A stretch of DNA of 53,060 bases from Conidiobolus incongruus B7586 (taxonomy: Eukaryota > Entomophthoromycota > Entomophthoromycetes > Entomophthorales > Conidiobolaceae), in assembly GCA_000697335.1 (NCBI GenBank), contig JNEM01011801.1, positions 1-53,060 of the forward strand. Direction: 5' to 3'. Shown here piece by piece: positions 1 to 10,368 of this stretch. Position 1 is the stretch's first letter; every line of letters begins with the position of its first letter. Both the position numbers and the translations under genes were made by a program. The notes beneath the pieces were generated by a model. It made no database searches. It was not told the DNA's origin and was given only the letters and a program-made list of their open reading frames with translations.

Positions 1-20
1 ATATATATATATATATATAT
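1..20. repeat. (TA)n microsatellite at window edge
   Basis: Ten TA units open the window; the tract may continue beyond it. Confidence 0.9.
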
Positions 21-145
21 AATTCAAATAAATAACTTTTATTAATATGAATATTATCTAAGTTTTTATCAATTTATTAATGAAAACAAAATTATTTATT
101 TTATATTAATGATTATTGAAAAAAATAAAAATAACCTGATAAAAC

Positions 146-394
146 TTAATAATAATCATTATATTCTTTATAACCCAAAGGCCCCCATTGATGTCTGTAA
201 AATCCATCATAATAATCATTTCCATGATCGTAGTTATAGTGGTAATAATCTTTGTAATCGTTAGTATCCAGTAATAATCCAAGTGATAGATCTTCAGCTG
301 CTTCTTCGGCATTGGCTACATCAGTGGCAGGGTTTGGCGCAGGATTAGCATATGCAATGGTAAGGACAAAGATGAGCGATTTGAAAGATACCAT
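146..394 (-). CDS. Small secreted protein, family A (A/B intermediate)
   Basis: This is an intronless 82-residue protein. It opens with MVSFKSLIFVLTIAYANPAP, a hydrophobic signal peptide shared almost word for word with the other small genes here. An acidic Ala/Glu-rich stretch follows (about residues 22-38), then a Tyr/Asp/Asn/His-rich tail ending NDYY. The tail carries YRHQWGPLGY near residue 67. This resembles the YRRQWGW junction of the family-B genes at 17-20 kb and 37 kb, but with RH in place of the dibasic RR. It therefore looks like a bridge between the acidic Tyr-rich family A and the RR-repeat family B. The gene is divergent from the neighbour starting at 1310. It is probably secreted; its function is unknown. 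The start was chosen because the leader matches its paralogues. Confidence 0.75.
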   Translation of the reverse strand: MVSFKSLIFVLTIAYANPAPNPATDVANAEEAAEDLSLGLLLDTNDYKDYYHYNYDHGNDYYDGFYRHQWGPLGYKEYNDYY

Positions 395-752
395 TATTTT
401 AAATATTATTAGATTAAAATTTGATTGAATTGCTATAACTTGATCCTTAACCTCAGTAATTTATGTCCTTTTAACTTAGGTTTCTGATATAACATGTTAT
501 ATTAACTCCATTCAATCAGTTCTTAGCAACGGATACAGGATTGGAGAGTATTAACGGAGCTGGGCAAATCACCATATTCATAAGAATTATTAATAAATAA
601 TAATTTAATTTTTATCTTTCCAAATTGAGATTAATATTATTAATAAACAAAATTTTAACAAATTTATTTTTAAAAAAATTTTAATATATATTTATTATTA
701 AAGTAAAAGTTTATTACATTTTAAAATAATATTGGTATGTTTATTAATTATT

Positions 753-816
<64 letters not shown>

Positions 817-1309
817 GTATGTTAAAAAATTGAGATAGTTATAATATTCCTTTTTTAATCGAAATATTAAAATTGAAATTATAATTGTAATATAATAAAA
901 AAATATTATTATTTAAGATATTAATATTATTATATTTAGTACTTTATTTTTTTACAATTTAATATTTGAATTGATTCTTAATCCTTTACAAATATTATTA
1001 AATTTTAAGGAGATTTAAACCTGGGGAAATTTTGCATAAATTCAGTTAATCAATCTAGGATACTTGGTAGCTAATATTGATTTGGATACACTGTACATAT
1101 TTTACTATAATTTAAAATTATAAGTATAATATTAATGAACAAGGTAAAATTCAAGTTAGTAAGAGAAAATCTTTACATAAAGGAGTACTGAAAGGTAAAT
1201 CAGTAGGATTTTTCAAAAGAAAATGGATTATATAAAAGAAAATGTTTTGATTGAATAAAATTCATAAAACTAATAAATTATTAATATTATCTAATCTAAT
1301 ATAATTACC
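395..1309. promoter_or_regulatory. Divergent intergenic region with promoter elements
   Basis: This separates two divergent family-A genes. A GGAG-type box (ATTGGAGAGTATTAACGGAG) lies at about 540-560, like boxes upstream of the paralogues. A TATA box (TATATAAAAG, 1229-1238) sits about 75-80 bp before the ATG at 1310. An AAT repeat runs into a TA tract at 755-811. No other gene is seen. Confidence 0.5.
755..811. repeat. (AAT)n/(TA)n compound microsatellite
   Basis: About ten AAT units run directly into about thirteen TA units. Confidence 0.9.
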
Positions 1310-1606
1310 ATGGTCTCTTTCAAATTCCTTAGTTTAGTCATTGCCTCCATCTTGGCCTCGCCCTTACCTGAAGGAGAAACTGCTCAAGCAGCTGAAAACT
1401 TTGGTGTGAATCCGGGATTTAGCTCAGCACCATTTGCACCCCAACAATTTGGCAATTTCTCACCAGGCTTTGGTCAATTCCCCAACGATTTTGGCAATGG
1501 CTATTATGACGATTACTACGATGAAGATTATGATGACTATTTTGATGGTGATGACTACGATGACTATGGCAATTATGATGATTATGATTATAGCGAATAT
1601 TATTAA
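1310..1606 (+). CDS. Small secreted Asp/Tyr-rich protein, family A
   Basis: This is an intronless 98-residue protein. Residues 1-17 (MVSFKFLSLVIASILAS) form a signal peptide, followed by PLPEGETAQAAENF, which matches the acidic pro-segment of the paralogues. The middle (about 30-62) is rich in Phe/Gly/Pro/Asn. The last 35 residues are almost entirely Asp and Tyr with some Gly, ending YSEYY. There is no Cys and no dibasic site. Such an acidic, Tyr-dense tail could bind cations or be oxidatively cross-linked in a wall or slime layer; that is inference. A TATA box lies about 75 bp upstream. Confidence 0.8.
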   Translation: MVSFKFLSLVIASILASPLPEGETAQAAENFGVNPGFSSAPFAPQQFGNFSPGFGQFPNDFGNGYYDDYYDEDYDDYFDGDDYDDYGNYDDYDYSEYY

Positions 1607-3246
1607 TAGTTTTCAAAATAAGTCCAGGTTAAAGATAGTAAAATCATGATATATAGTGGTTTAATCATATTAATGGACCTAATAATGAATAATAACTCAA
1701 ATATTTTAAAATTAAAATTTTAATAAACAATATTTTAATATAAACATCAATTTACACTTAATCATTTTGTTATATATATTTCAATAACCCGATTCTTAAG
1801 ATGTTTTTATAAATGATGATCCGCAAATTAATGGACAAAAATTGATTAATTCATACCTTATAACCAAATTCAAAAATCAATTATTAAATTGGAAAATGTA
1901 ATATAATCATTTGTATTGATAATATACCCAATCAAATTATTGGAACCTTTTAAAATATTATAAAAATGAGAAAAAAAAATCATAGATTTTAAATTTTTTT
2001 GGTATTATATAAAAAATATTATATATATTAAAAAGATTTAAACAATTAAATTGATTTTCAAATTTATTCAAATCAAATTTATTATTTGAATGGAATAATT
2101 TGTTAATTTATTTGAAAATTTCAATGATTTCAAGGAACTAGCAATATAAACTTAGTTCACCTTATATAATATTAAATATAATATATTTAATATGAGTATT
2201 AAATCCTAAAAAAGAATTTAATTTTTAATTTCAAATCTAAATTAATAAATTAATATAAATAAATCAAATTCATTTTTGTTTAAATAAATATAACATAAAA
2301 CTCACTAAAATTGTGTAATGAATAAAATTGAATTTTGTGTATTATATTTGAATAATCAAGATATCAATTTAAAAATATTTTAAGCATAATTAGTTTATTG
2401 ATGAAATTAGCTGTTTGACAGGATGATTTACTTTATAAAACTCATTATTTTAACCATTCTAAAATTATTTCAATGTCGAATTTGATGAAAATAATACAGT
2501 ATTGCTTTGGCTTATAACAGGGAATATGTGATTGATATTGGTACAATATATGACTCTAATCACTTCAAGACTTCTATCAATAGTATTGTTTAAGAAAAAT
2601 ATTTTTAAAGTTTGAATATATAAAATTATTTAAGGAAATTTTAAAAGGGGAAAATAGGTGTTAAATTAATATTAAAAATAATATAATATATTATAGTATA
2701 TGGGTACTCAATATATTTAGAATCTGAATTTTAAAAATCTTATTTAGACTTGAAATATATTCTATATTTTGAAATATGAAAATATCCCTTATCTATGTAT
2801 AGTTGAAAGCATTGATTTTGTATTACAAGTTATTAATAATTAAAGTTATAATATAACTTGATTTTAATTGAAAAATTATCTATTATTATTTATTATATTC
2901 TTGCTATCGATTTCAAAACCTTAATAATAGTATAAAATCCGAAATTTTGAATTTTAGGATGAAAAAAAAATTGGAGAGAATAATATTAATATAATATAAT
3001 ATAATATAATATAATATAGAATTAACCAATTAAAAAATTAGCAAATTTTGAAATTCAAAATAAAATTTAGCTAAAAGATTGAAAATATTACAAAGAGATA
3101 GACTCAAAATTGAACGTGATAAAGGCTAGTGTATATATTAATGATATCATAAAGAAAACGCTTAGATAATCTTTCAGACTTTGGAACAGAAAGAGAAAGA
3201 ATGCTTCATACTATATCATTAGTTTGTCAATTTAATTTAACAAAAT
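1607..3246. other. Intergenic AT-rich stretch
   Basis: I see no gene. There is an ATATA-type microsatellite at about 2985-3017. The 2440-2600 stretch is slightly richer in G+C but gives no recognisable protein. Confidence 0.6.
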
Positions 3247-4109
3247 ATTGTTGCAGTTAAGTCCTTCATATTTATCATTTCTACTATTCTTTATCATTGC
3301 TAGGAAGCAATTATGCTGAAGGTGTCTGTAATTTAGAATATAACTATGAACCTATTAGAAACCTTTGTAGACATCAGTTGCTAAAGAATTATGAATATGA
3401 GTTAATTTACCCTAGTTACTGATATCTCAATGTGCAAGGTTTGGATTATTTCGATGGGAAATGATCTGGTCAATCACTCAAGAAACTGCGATTACCACAA
3501 TAAATCGAGAAGTCACATTGGGAACACTCATTTCCTGAACCCGGTGGTTGTGTTCCTTTCTGTCACTGAGCCATTCCTATCCATAAAAATCAACTATGAA
3601 AGCTAATATAAGATTATCACGAATGAACTAATAAACACCTCTCTTTTATCTTCATTTCAAAACTATCCAGTCTCTAAGTTTTTCTCGTAACCCTCACAAA
3701 AGTGTCGAGTCGTGACGAGCGCGAGATAATTACATTACGCAAAGAAGCCAATTTACAGTAAGCCACTTGCACCTCATTTGGTGAACCCCATCAATTTCCT
3801 GTAACTCTGTGGTAACTTGTCGTTTACCACTGGCGATTCCCCGTTTGAGCTCCAAAAGTCGGTTCCCTCCCACAATTACCGTCGTCTATTACAATGATTA
3901 ACAAAATAAATATTACAATTAATACTTTGATAACTACGACTAAGGTCATCACAAAGACTATTGTGATGGCCACCACAATGATTACTACAACGATCAACAC
4001 AATGACTGCTATGATGACAGCCTCAATGGCCGCTACAATGATTTTAACAATGACTATCATAATTACTATGAAAATGCCTATGAGCATTAAAATGATGGTT
4101 ACTAATTAG
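3247..4109 (+). pseudogene. Broken family-A secreted-protein gene, interrupted by a repeat
   Basis: This is a paralogue of the gene at 4983-5369. Its 5' part (3247-about 3440) matches that gene through the leader and the RHQLL(K/R) segment. The start ATG has become ATT, and the reading frame is lost just after the signal peptide. Its 3' part (about 3888-4109) decodes as Tyr/Asn/Asp/His repeats and ends in AYEH-stop-NDGY, against TYEHYNDSY in the intact gene. About 425 bp of unrelated, GC-richer sequence (3455-3880) separates the halves. That sequence also occurs at about 27.2-27.6 kb. At least five in-frame stops are visible in the 3' part. Confidence 0.8.
3455..3880 (-). repeat. Dispersed repeat R2, copy A, inserted in a pseudogene
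   Basis: This is a GC-richer segment whose reverse complement aligns along its length with 27215-27625. Shared landmarks include TTCACCAAAT, GTGACTTCTC and TTGAGTGATT. In the minus orientation one frame reads GNRLLELKRGIASGKRQV, and the second copy keeps a similar peptide (GNRLIMLKQRISSCKQV). Part of the repeat may therefore once have been coding. Its class is unknown. It sits inside the family-A pseudogene, so it inserted there or was captured after the gene arose. Confidence 0.65.
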
Positions 4110-4682
4110 GTATTGCCTTATCTTTTAAATTGTTATTACATTCTTTTCAAAATTTACCACATTAAATTTTATTTTTAAAAAATTTAATTCATAAATAGTA
4201 TTAAATAAATAATTATAATCACTATTTATACTAGTATTCAAAATAAGATATTCAATTTTTAATATATAAATTCAATTTATTGGTGTATTTTGTTATTATA
4301 CAAATTATTAATATTATAGTTGAAATGTGATTTATATTAATAGTTTAAAAATAGTAAGTTTACAATACTATAAAGTTAATTTAACTTGAAATTTAAATAT
4401 AAATTGATAGATTTATTTATAATTCATGTATTGAAATTAATATAAAACTGATTCAAAAATGAAATTATTTATTAATAGTTGATATAATAAATTTAAATTA
4501 TTCAATATTAATCATTGTGAAATAATAAAAAATCTATTACAAATGATAAATAATAATATTTGAAAGAGTATTTTTCAATATTGAGAGCTTAACAGTGAAA
4601 CAACCAAAAAATCAATTTATTTTACCTTATAATTATTGCATGTAATTTAGGAGTAACAAATTCAAAAATCAAAGTATAACCT
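4110..4682. other. Intergenic AT-rich stretch
   Basis: I see nothing beyond AT-rich sequence between the pseudogene and the promoter of the next gene. Confidence 0.6.
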
Positions 4683-4907
4683 AACTATCAGGAGACAAAA
4701 ATTTGGAGAAAATATACAAAATTTATGCGAATCAATTGGAGTATTAACTGATTGAAATTTAGCTAATTTAAAATTTGGAAAATTACTTTTCAAATTAGCA
4801 ATTTATCAAATTGTCAACCCCAATTTTTAATTTAAAATTAATACCCTGAATAAATTGGATATTATAAAAAGAAATATAATGATTGGAAGAGTGTTGAGTA
4901 TAAAAGG
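4683..4907 (+). promoter_or_regulatory. Family-A promoter: GGAG boxes plus TATA box
   Basis: AACTATCAGGAG followed by ATTTGGAGAAAAT lies at 4683-4713, and a second AATTGGAG at about 4734-4741. A TATA box (TATAAAAGG, 4899-4907) is about 80 bp before the ATG. The first block recurs upstream of the genes at 6236 (+) and 26356 (-). Confidence 0.6.
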
Positions 4908-4982
4908 ATGAAGATTGATTAATTTTATAACATCAATTAATTAAATATTCAGTGTAATTTAATCTAATCTAGTCTATTTAAA

Positions 4983-5369
4983 ATGGTTGCTTTTAACTCA
5001 CTCATCTTTATCATTACTACTATTTTGGCCTCTCCATTACCTGAAGCAAACTATGCTGAAGGTGATTACAACATGGGATATAACCACAGGCTTAGTAAAA
5101 ATCTCTATAGGCATCAGTTGCTAAGGCATTATAACTATGATTTAGCTTATCCTCGTCACAGACTTCATAATGGACATTATGGCGATAATTACAACGACTC
5201 ATATAATGACTATGGCAATGTCTACCATAATGGACACTATGATGACTACTACAACGATTATGATAATGACTACTATGACGATTACAGAAATGGTGGCTAC
5301 AATCATCATGCCAATGGTTATTATGATAGTTATGACAACACCTATGAGCATTATAATGATAGTTACTGA
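4983..5369 (+). CDS. Small secreted Asn/Tyr/Asp/His-rich protein, family A
   Basis: This is an intronless 128-residue protein. Its signal peptide is MVAFNSLIFIITTILAS, followed by PLPEANYAEGDYN. A basic segment around residues 35-62 (LSKNLYRHQLLRHYNYD, then YPRHRLHNGHY) is shared with the 168-residue gene at 25850-26356 and with the pseudogene at 3247. From about residue 65 to the end it is a run of NDYYDDY/NGHYDDYYN-type units ending EHYNDSY. There is no Cys. The spaced His/Asp/Tyr residues could coordinate metal (inference). It is plus-strand and directly follows its dead paralogue. Confidence 0.8.
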   Translation: MVAFNSLIFIITTILASPLPEANYAEGDYNMGYNHRLSKNLYRHQLLRHYNYDLAYPRHRLHNGHYGDNYNDSYNDYGNVYHNGHYDDYYNDYDNDYYDDYRNGGYNHHANGYYDSYDNTYEHYNDSY

Positions 5370-5940
5370 TTTCTCATTATAGAATAATTTTTCAAGTTTA
5401 TGTCATATTATATATATTAATCAAAATTTATTTTGGATATATTTAATTATATCCAATAAAACAAGTGTTTTCCTTTTAAAAATATAATAATATTTTAATA
5501 AAATATTATTTTTATATAAAATTTATTAGTAATTAAAATTTTATGATTTATAATTTTTATTATTTTAAAATTAAATAATTGTTCCATTAATAAACAGAAT
5601 TTGAATTAAAATATTTTATATTTGGTAAAAATATCAACTCTCTATTCTTAAATTGGTCGTATAAAATGAATATAATTTATAATAAAGCACCTACAAGATT
5701 ATATTAATTATCAAATCAATTCGAATATTGTATATGGTAATATTCTAAGAATAACATAACATTTTTCATTTAACAAATAGTTTTTATGGTTAAAGAATTT
5801 GAGTTAATGAAATAATTTTTATTATGGAACAAGTATTCCAAATAATCACTATCAGAAATACTTAATCATGTAATATATTGGATAATAGGATCATTAATTC
5901 TTTACGCAATGATATCTTACTATCGATCCCAATTACAATC
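5370..5940. other. Intergenic AT-rich stretch
   Basis: AT-rich sequence with no gene seen. Confidence 0.6.
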
Positions 5941-6167
5941 AACTATCAGGAGAATACGGAGTTGGAGAAATTATGGTTGATTATGGTGCATCAAATTGGA
6001 GCTTAAAACTTTCAAATTTAAATATTTGTCAACCAAATATAGATTTGAAATTTTTTTTTGAAAATCAAAAGGTAGCCTCCAACTTTGAATTTCAATGATA
6101 AACTAAGTAACTTGGAGTTTTACAATCCTATTTTTATTGGTATCAAAACTTACTTAATATATAAATA
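5941..6167 (+). promoter_or_regulatory. Family-A promoter: GGAG boxes plus TATA box
   Basis: AACTATCAGGAG and GTTGGAGAAATTATGG lie at 5941-5975, and AAATTGGAGC at about 5993. A TATA box (TATATAAATA, 6158-6167) is about 75 bp before the ATG. Confidence 0.6.
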
Positions 6168-6235
6168 CTAATATAGAATTATTCAATATCATCAAATATT
6201 CATTCTTTAAATTAACCTAGTCTATTATAATCAAT

Positions 6236-6595
6236 ATGGTCGCTATTAAATCTTTTATCTTAATCATCACTGCTGTGTTCGCTGTCCCCGTGCCTGAAGG
6301 AGATGTTGCAGAAGGAAATTATAACCTTGGTTACAATAGTGGACACATTAAAGGTCATCACGGTCACGTAGCTGGATTTCCACATATAAATGGCAATCAT
6401 GGACACCATGGAGATTACTTTAATGATTCTTATAATGACTATTATAACGGACACTATGATGGACACTATAATGACTACCATGATCAATACCATGATGACC
6501 ACCACAGTGACTACTACAATGAACACTATGACCACCATGATAACTACTACGATGACCATCACCATGGTCACAACTATTCCAACGATATTTACTAA
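6236..6595 (+). CDS. Small secreted His/Tyr/Asp-rich protein, family A
   Basis: This is an intronless 119-residue protein. Its leader is MVAIKSFILIITAVFAVPVP, followed by EGDVAEGNYNLGYN, as in the other family-A proteins. From about residue 36 it becomes exceptionally His-rich (GHIKGHHGHV, then NGNHGHHGDYF). It then turns to HYDGHYNDYHDQYHDDHH-type repeats and ends in SNDIY. It has the highest His content of the set and is the best candidate for metal binding, which is inferred from composition only. No Cys or dibasic cleavage site is seen. It is intact from ATG to stop. Confidence 0.8.
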   Translation: MVAIKSFILIITAVFAVPVPEGDVAEGNYNLGYNSGHIKGHHGHVAGFPHINGNHGHHGDYFNDSYNDYYNGHYDGHYNDYHDQYHDDHHSDYYNEHYDHHDNYYDDHHHGHNYSNDIY

Positions 6596-6792
6596 ATCTA
6601 TATGGTATATTACCATTTCAATCGTAAAGTTAAACCATATATATATATATCGATAAGAATTTGCTTTGAATTAGGCAGTAATATTAACTTCAACATTTAT
6701 CAAACTGATAAATCTTATTTTTAATAAATTAATGCTAATTGAAAATTATAATCTATTAATACTATGAATATAGAAAATAATGACAAAATGTG

Positions 6793-6793
<1 letters not shown>

Positions 6794-6825
<32 letters not shown>
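6794..6825. repeat. (TA)n microsatellite
   Basis: About sixteen TA/AT units. Confidence 0.9.
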
Positions 6826-6827
<2 letters not shown>

Positions 6828-6934
6828 TTACTTTAAATAATTTTAATATTATTCATGAATCTAAAAAAGCATTATCTTACAAACGAACTGTATCAAATCC
6901 TTTGCCCATTTTAAATTTTATTTTACAATGTTAT

Positions 6935-7262
6935 TGTCACGAGTCAGGTGACTCCCTTTTACCTAAGTAACCTTACATCAACCTAATGATAAAGTCATTT
7001 TCCCCTCACATACCATCTACTACTGCTCTATCTTTTAATTGGCCGATAGTGCAAGTCACCGGAGAATCTCATGAATCACCTTGCCCAACTCACACTATAT
7101 AAAACCCGGAATTAGAGCTATCCTCAGCAGGAAGAGTTCGATCTGGATCCTCCTAGCTATTTGACTTAAACCAATAAACCCCTATCTCCCTACCACTTAC
7201 CTGGAATTCCTCAGATCTCTCTCTTTTACTTGTACTACTCTGGACACAGCTTTCTCAAGACG
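6935..7262. mobile_element. Solo LTR-like fossil
   Basis: This is a stretch of about 330 bp, clearly richer in G+C than its surroundings. It starts TGTCACGAGTCAGGTGACTC, which contains a short palindrome. A TATA box (CTATATAAAAC) lies near 7087 and an AATAAA near 7172. The sequence TGTTATTGT occurs at both edges (6929-6937 and 7263-7271). The order of TATA, AATAAA and a pyrimidine-rich end fits U3-R-U5 of a Gypsy-type LTR, and the element at 43422 has the same plan. No internal region remains. Confidence 0.5.
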
Positions 7263-7788
7263 TGTTATTGTATTTTAATATATAGTATAAAATAATATAA
7301 GTTAATAAATTAATATCCAAAATTAAACTAAAGATTATTTAATATAAAATATCTTTGATGAATTTTGATATATTTAATAGAATTAGAAAATTATTTAATA
7401 AATTATAACTTATTAATAAGAATTAATCTTTTCACAATTATCTTTAAGTACCTATGACTATATAATCATATTAAATTGTGCTTTAGGTATTGATTTATTG
7501 GTGTTTAATAATTGGAATGAAAGAAAATTTATTTGATAAATTAAAAACTACAGAATCAAAAAAATTGACTAAAACAATAATAAATTATGATATAGCATGA
7601 AAAATGTGGTATTTTATTCAATCAAATATATAATTTGATTTTTGGATAGATTATTATTATTGGATTTTTATGACGTTTGAGATATATTTGCTATATTTTA
7701 AATTAATATTATTATTGTTATTATTGTTATTATTTATATTTAACCAATTACTCAATATTCAAAATTCCACAATCTGATAATTAAGTAG

Positions 7789-7964
7789 GATTTGAAGTTG
7801 GAGGGATTTGAGTGATCAATTTGGAGTATAAAGAATTTAAAATTTTGAATTACAATAATAAAACGGTAACCTCCACCTTTTAATAGGAGAGTGATAATCT
7901 AATAGAATTGGAGGAATTGCAATATTTCGGATTTTAAAATATGGATTTATTCATATATAAACCT
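7789..7964 (+). promoter_or_regulatory. Family-A promoter: GGAG boxes plus TATA box
   Basis: GAAGTTGGAGGGATTTGAG and CAATTTGGAGTAT lie at about 7793-7829. A TATA box (TATATAAACC, about 7955-7964) is about 85-90 bp before the ATG at 8046. Confidence 0.55.
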
Positions 7965-8045
7965 GAAAATAAATACTACAGTTATTATCAATTATCTAAT
8001 CAATATAATCTAATTCACTTTTGAATTTAATCTAATACAATCATT

Positions 8046-8315
8046 ATGGTCGCTTTCAAATCCCTTATCTTCATCATTGCCACAGTTTTCACTTCACCAG
8101 TGCCTGAAGGTGAAGCTGCTGAAGGAACTGACAATCTTGGGTATAACAATTTCTTTGGTCCCCAGCCCTTCACTAACTTTGGCTACGGCGCCGGATTCCC
8201 CTATAATGATTATCATAATGGATTCTTTGGAGGATACAACAACGGCTATTATGACGACCATCACGACGATTACTACGATGATGGCCACTATGACGACTAT
8301 AATGAATACTATTAA
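8046..8315 (+). CDS. Small secreted Gly/Asp/Tyr-rich protein, family A
   Basis: This is an intronless 89-residue protein. The signal peptide MVAFKSLIFIIATVFTS is followed by PVPEGEAAEGTDNLGYN. The middle (about 35-58) is rich in Phe/Gly/Asn (FGYGAGF). The tail is alternating Asp/Tyr/His (YYDDHHDDYYDDGHYDDYN) and ends EYY. The layout is closest to the gene at 1310. It has no Cys and no RR. It is the last gene of the left family-A cluster. Confidence 0.8.
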   Translation: MVAFKSLIFIIATVFTSPVPEGEAAEGTDNLGYNNFFGPQPFTNFGYGAGFPYNDYHNGFFGGYNNGYYDDHHDDYYDDGHYDDYNEYY

Positions 8316-10104
8316 TTCAAACTTATATAATCATCAGTATGGTATAATTATTCCAATCAAAGTTTAATAAGTTTTTAATAATAACTAATATATTTTTTAA
8401 ATAATAAATCAAAATTCTAATCATTTTACAATATTTATTGATTGGAGAATCTTGATATATTATGAATGATCTTGAATTCATATTTAATAACTGTAATTAA
8501 GACATTTATCAACTAATATTATGTTAATATTCTTAAAAATTGACTTTATAACTATTAATTTAAAAAATTTTAATTATAATATAGAATATTCTTCAAACTT
8601 TTAAAAAAAATCATATTTTTATCACTATGTTATATTTCAAATAATTCACTAATCATAAATAAATAATATAAATCAATTCAAGTAGTTAACATTTATATTA
8701 CATCATTGTTTACAATCCAAACTTTCCGAATAACTTATTATTGTTATAATGCAAAATAAAGTTTTGTAATCGATATTTGAGATTGAATCAAAGAATATAA
8801 TTTGGTATTATAAATATATTATTAAATCAATTCATATCTCCTATATTTGAATAATTTCATAATCAAAATAATCAACGTATAGTATTTAATTCTAGAAATA
8901 TATTTAATTCTTTATAAGAAAGTAATCTGTTCTATTCCAAATTTTCTCATTAAAATCCCTTTAAATTTAACTTTTTGTGGTAATTTTTTAGTGGCAACTG
9001 AAAATTCTCCTGAAATTAAAATGTATTGAATTGTTTAGTCTAATAGTTTTAATCAGAATTTATTATTTGTAAAATAAAAAATTTTAATTCAATTCCGAGT
9101 TTGTGGTTATTATATTTGATTATTAACTAATATTTTTAAAATATAATAATTTTAAAATATTAATATTATCCTCAATTAAGAATAATTAAATAAAAATTCC
9201 AAAAGATATACAATTATTATTCATTATCCGCAGTATAAACAAAAAACCCAACAAATTTAAATTTTCCACTTTTAATTGATATTCCAACTGCTCTATAATT
9301 AAATTTTTCAATCCTGCGCTCTAATACTTTCACTTCGCCAAAATTTGCGAATCGGGAGAAAATTCATAGGGAGGAGGAAAATGTGCATTATTTTATTAAA
9401 TGAAATAGATTATAATCAAAATTTTCTAAATAAATGCTAGTAATTATAGTTAATCTTTAAAGTTTATTGATTAATTCAACATTATTATATAAAAATAAGT
9501 CCAGTCTATAAATTATTATTGTATATTGTTAATATAAGTTATCAACTATTAAAAATCAATGAATTTTGTTAACATCATTCTTACAACTGATTTATAGCAT
9601 TAATAAAAATAGATTTAGTAATTAAGTATAGAACAAATTCATCAATCACAACGTAAAATGATTGATCACTATTCATTCAGAATAGTGTAACTTTTGGGGC
9701 AAAGTATTCCAGTTAAGTGTTTGCTATATTTCAAAGCTCTCTGTAATTTTCTATTAAACAAAATTTAATATGCGTCAAGATTATTATTCCCAGTGAAATA
9801 GCAAGTATGTGCAGTTGATTAGAAATGAGTGTGGAAATTAATACAAGATGCTGAGGGAAGTTCTACTTTCACTAAACTTTTAATTTTTCCAGCACTTTAG
9901 TCTATGAGTTTATTTTTTTTTGTTGAGCAAATATTATCAATTACTATGTTTGGTCAAACAAATTCAATCTAGATGCAGTATAATAATATTTATATTGCTA
10001 TATATGGTAGTATTCCGGTATCCACCCAATTATATTGCGAATTTTTATTGACAATTGAAATAATATTTACGATTTATTAAATTGTTGTGTTTTATATTAA
10101 GTTC
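8316..10104. other. Long intergenic stretch
   Basis: I see no gene. The 9240-9420 and 9640-9900 parts are slightly GC-richer but give no recognisable protein or RNA. Confidence 0.55.
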
Positions 10105-10120
10105 TGTAAATAAAGACGGT

Positions 10121-10368
10121 TGTTAGAAAAGTACTCTAAATACGATTTAGTTAATTGATCATTAATCCTGAGTGTCTTAAAAATCACTGTTGAGACATTA
10201 TAGCAGAATATCCAGAAAAAACCTCTCTATCTTTATTACTTTTGGGTTTAAATAGTTGATTCAGTGAATGGTATCCTATAATTATGGACTGACAAAGTCT
10301 GCTTAAATTAGTGATAATATTAGTTTAACTATCAAACCAAGATGGATGGTTAATTTTGAAATACTACA
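10121..10368 (+). mobile_element. LTR-like dispersed repeat R1, copy 1
   Basis: This is about 248 bp with TGTTAGAAAAGT at one end and an ACA end at the other. Related copies lie at 23228-23546 (same strand) and 50206-50452 (opposite strand). Similarity continues about 16 bp upstream into a GTAAATAAAG-type purine-rich stretch in each copy. It carries no open reading frame. The best guess is a solo LTR or LTR fragment; a SINE or MITE is possible. Confidence 0.5.

Noticed and set aside
1419-1649. Met/Thr/Ile- or Ile/Val-rich reading frames overlapping the Asp/Tyr repeats (also near 3824, 5170, 6260, 8077, 17420, 25868, 39000 and 47100)
   Set aside because: They are alternate-frame readings of GAY/TAY/AAY repeats on the same or opposite strand, without leader, promoter or conservation of their own.
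3584-3612. Possible tRNA-like box A in the minus strand of repeat R2 (TGGCTCAGTGAC), suggesting a SINE
   Set aside because: No acceptable box B at the proper distance and no cloverleaf; copy B does not keep the motif.
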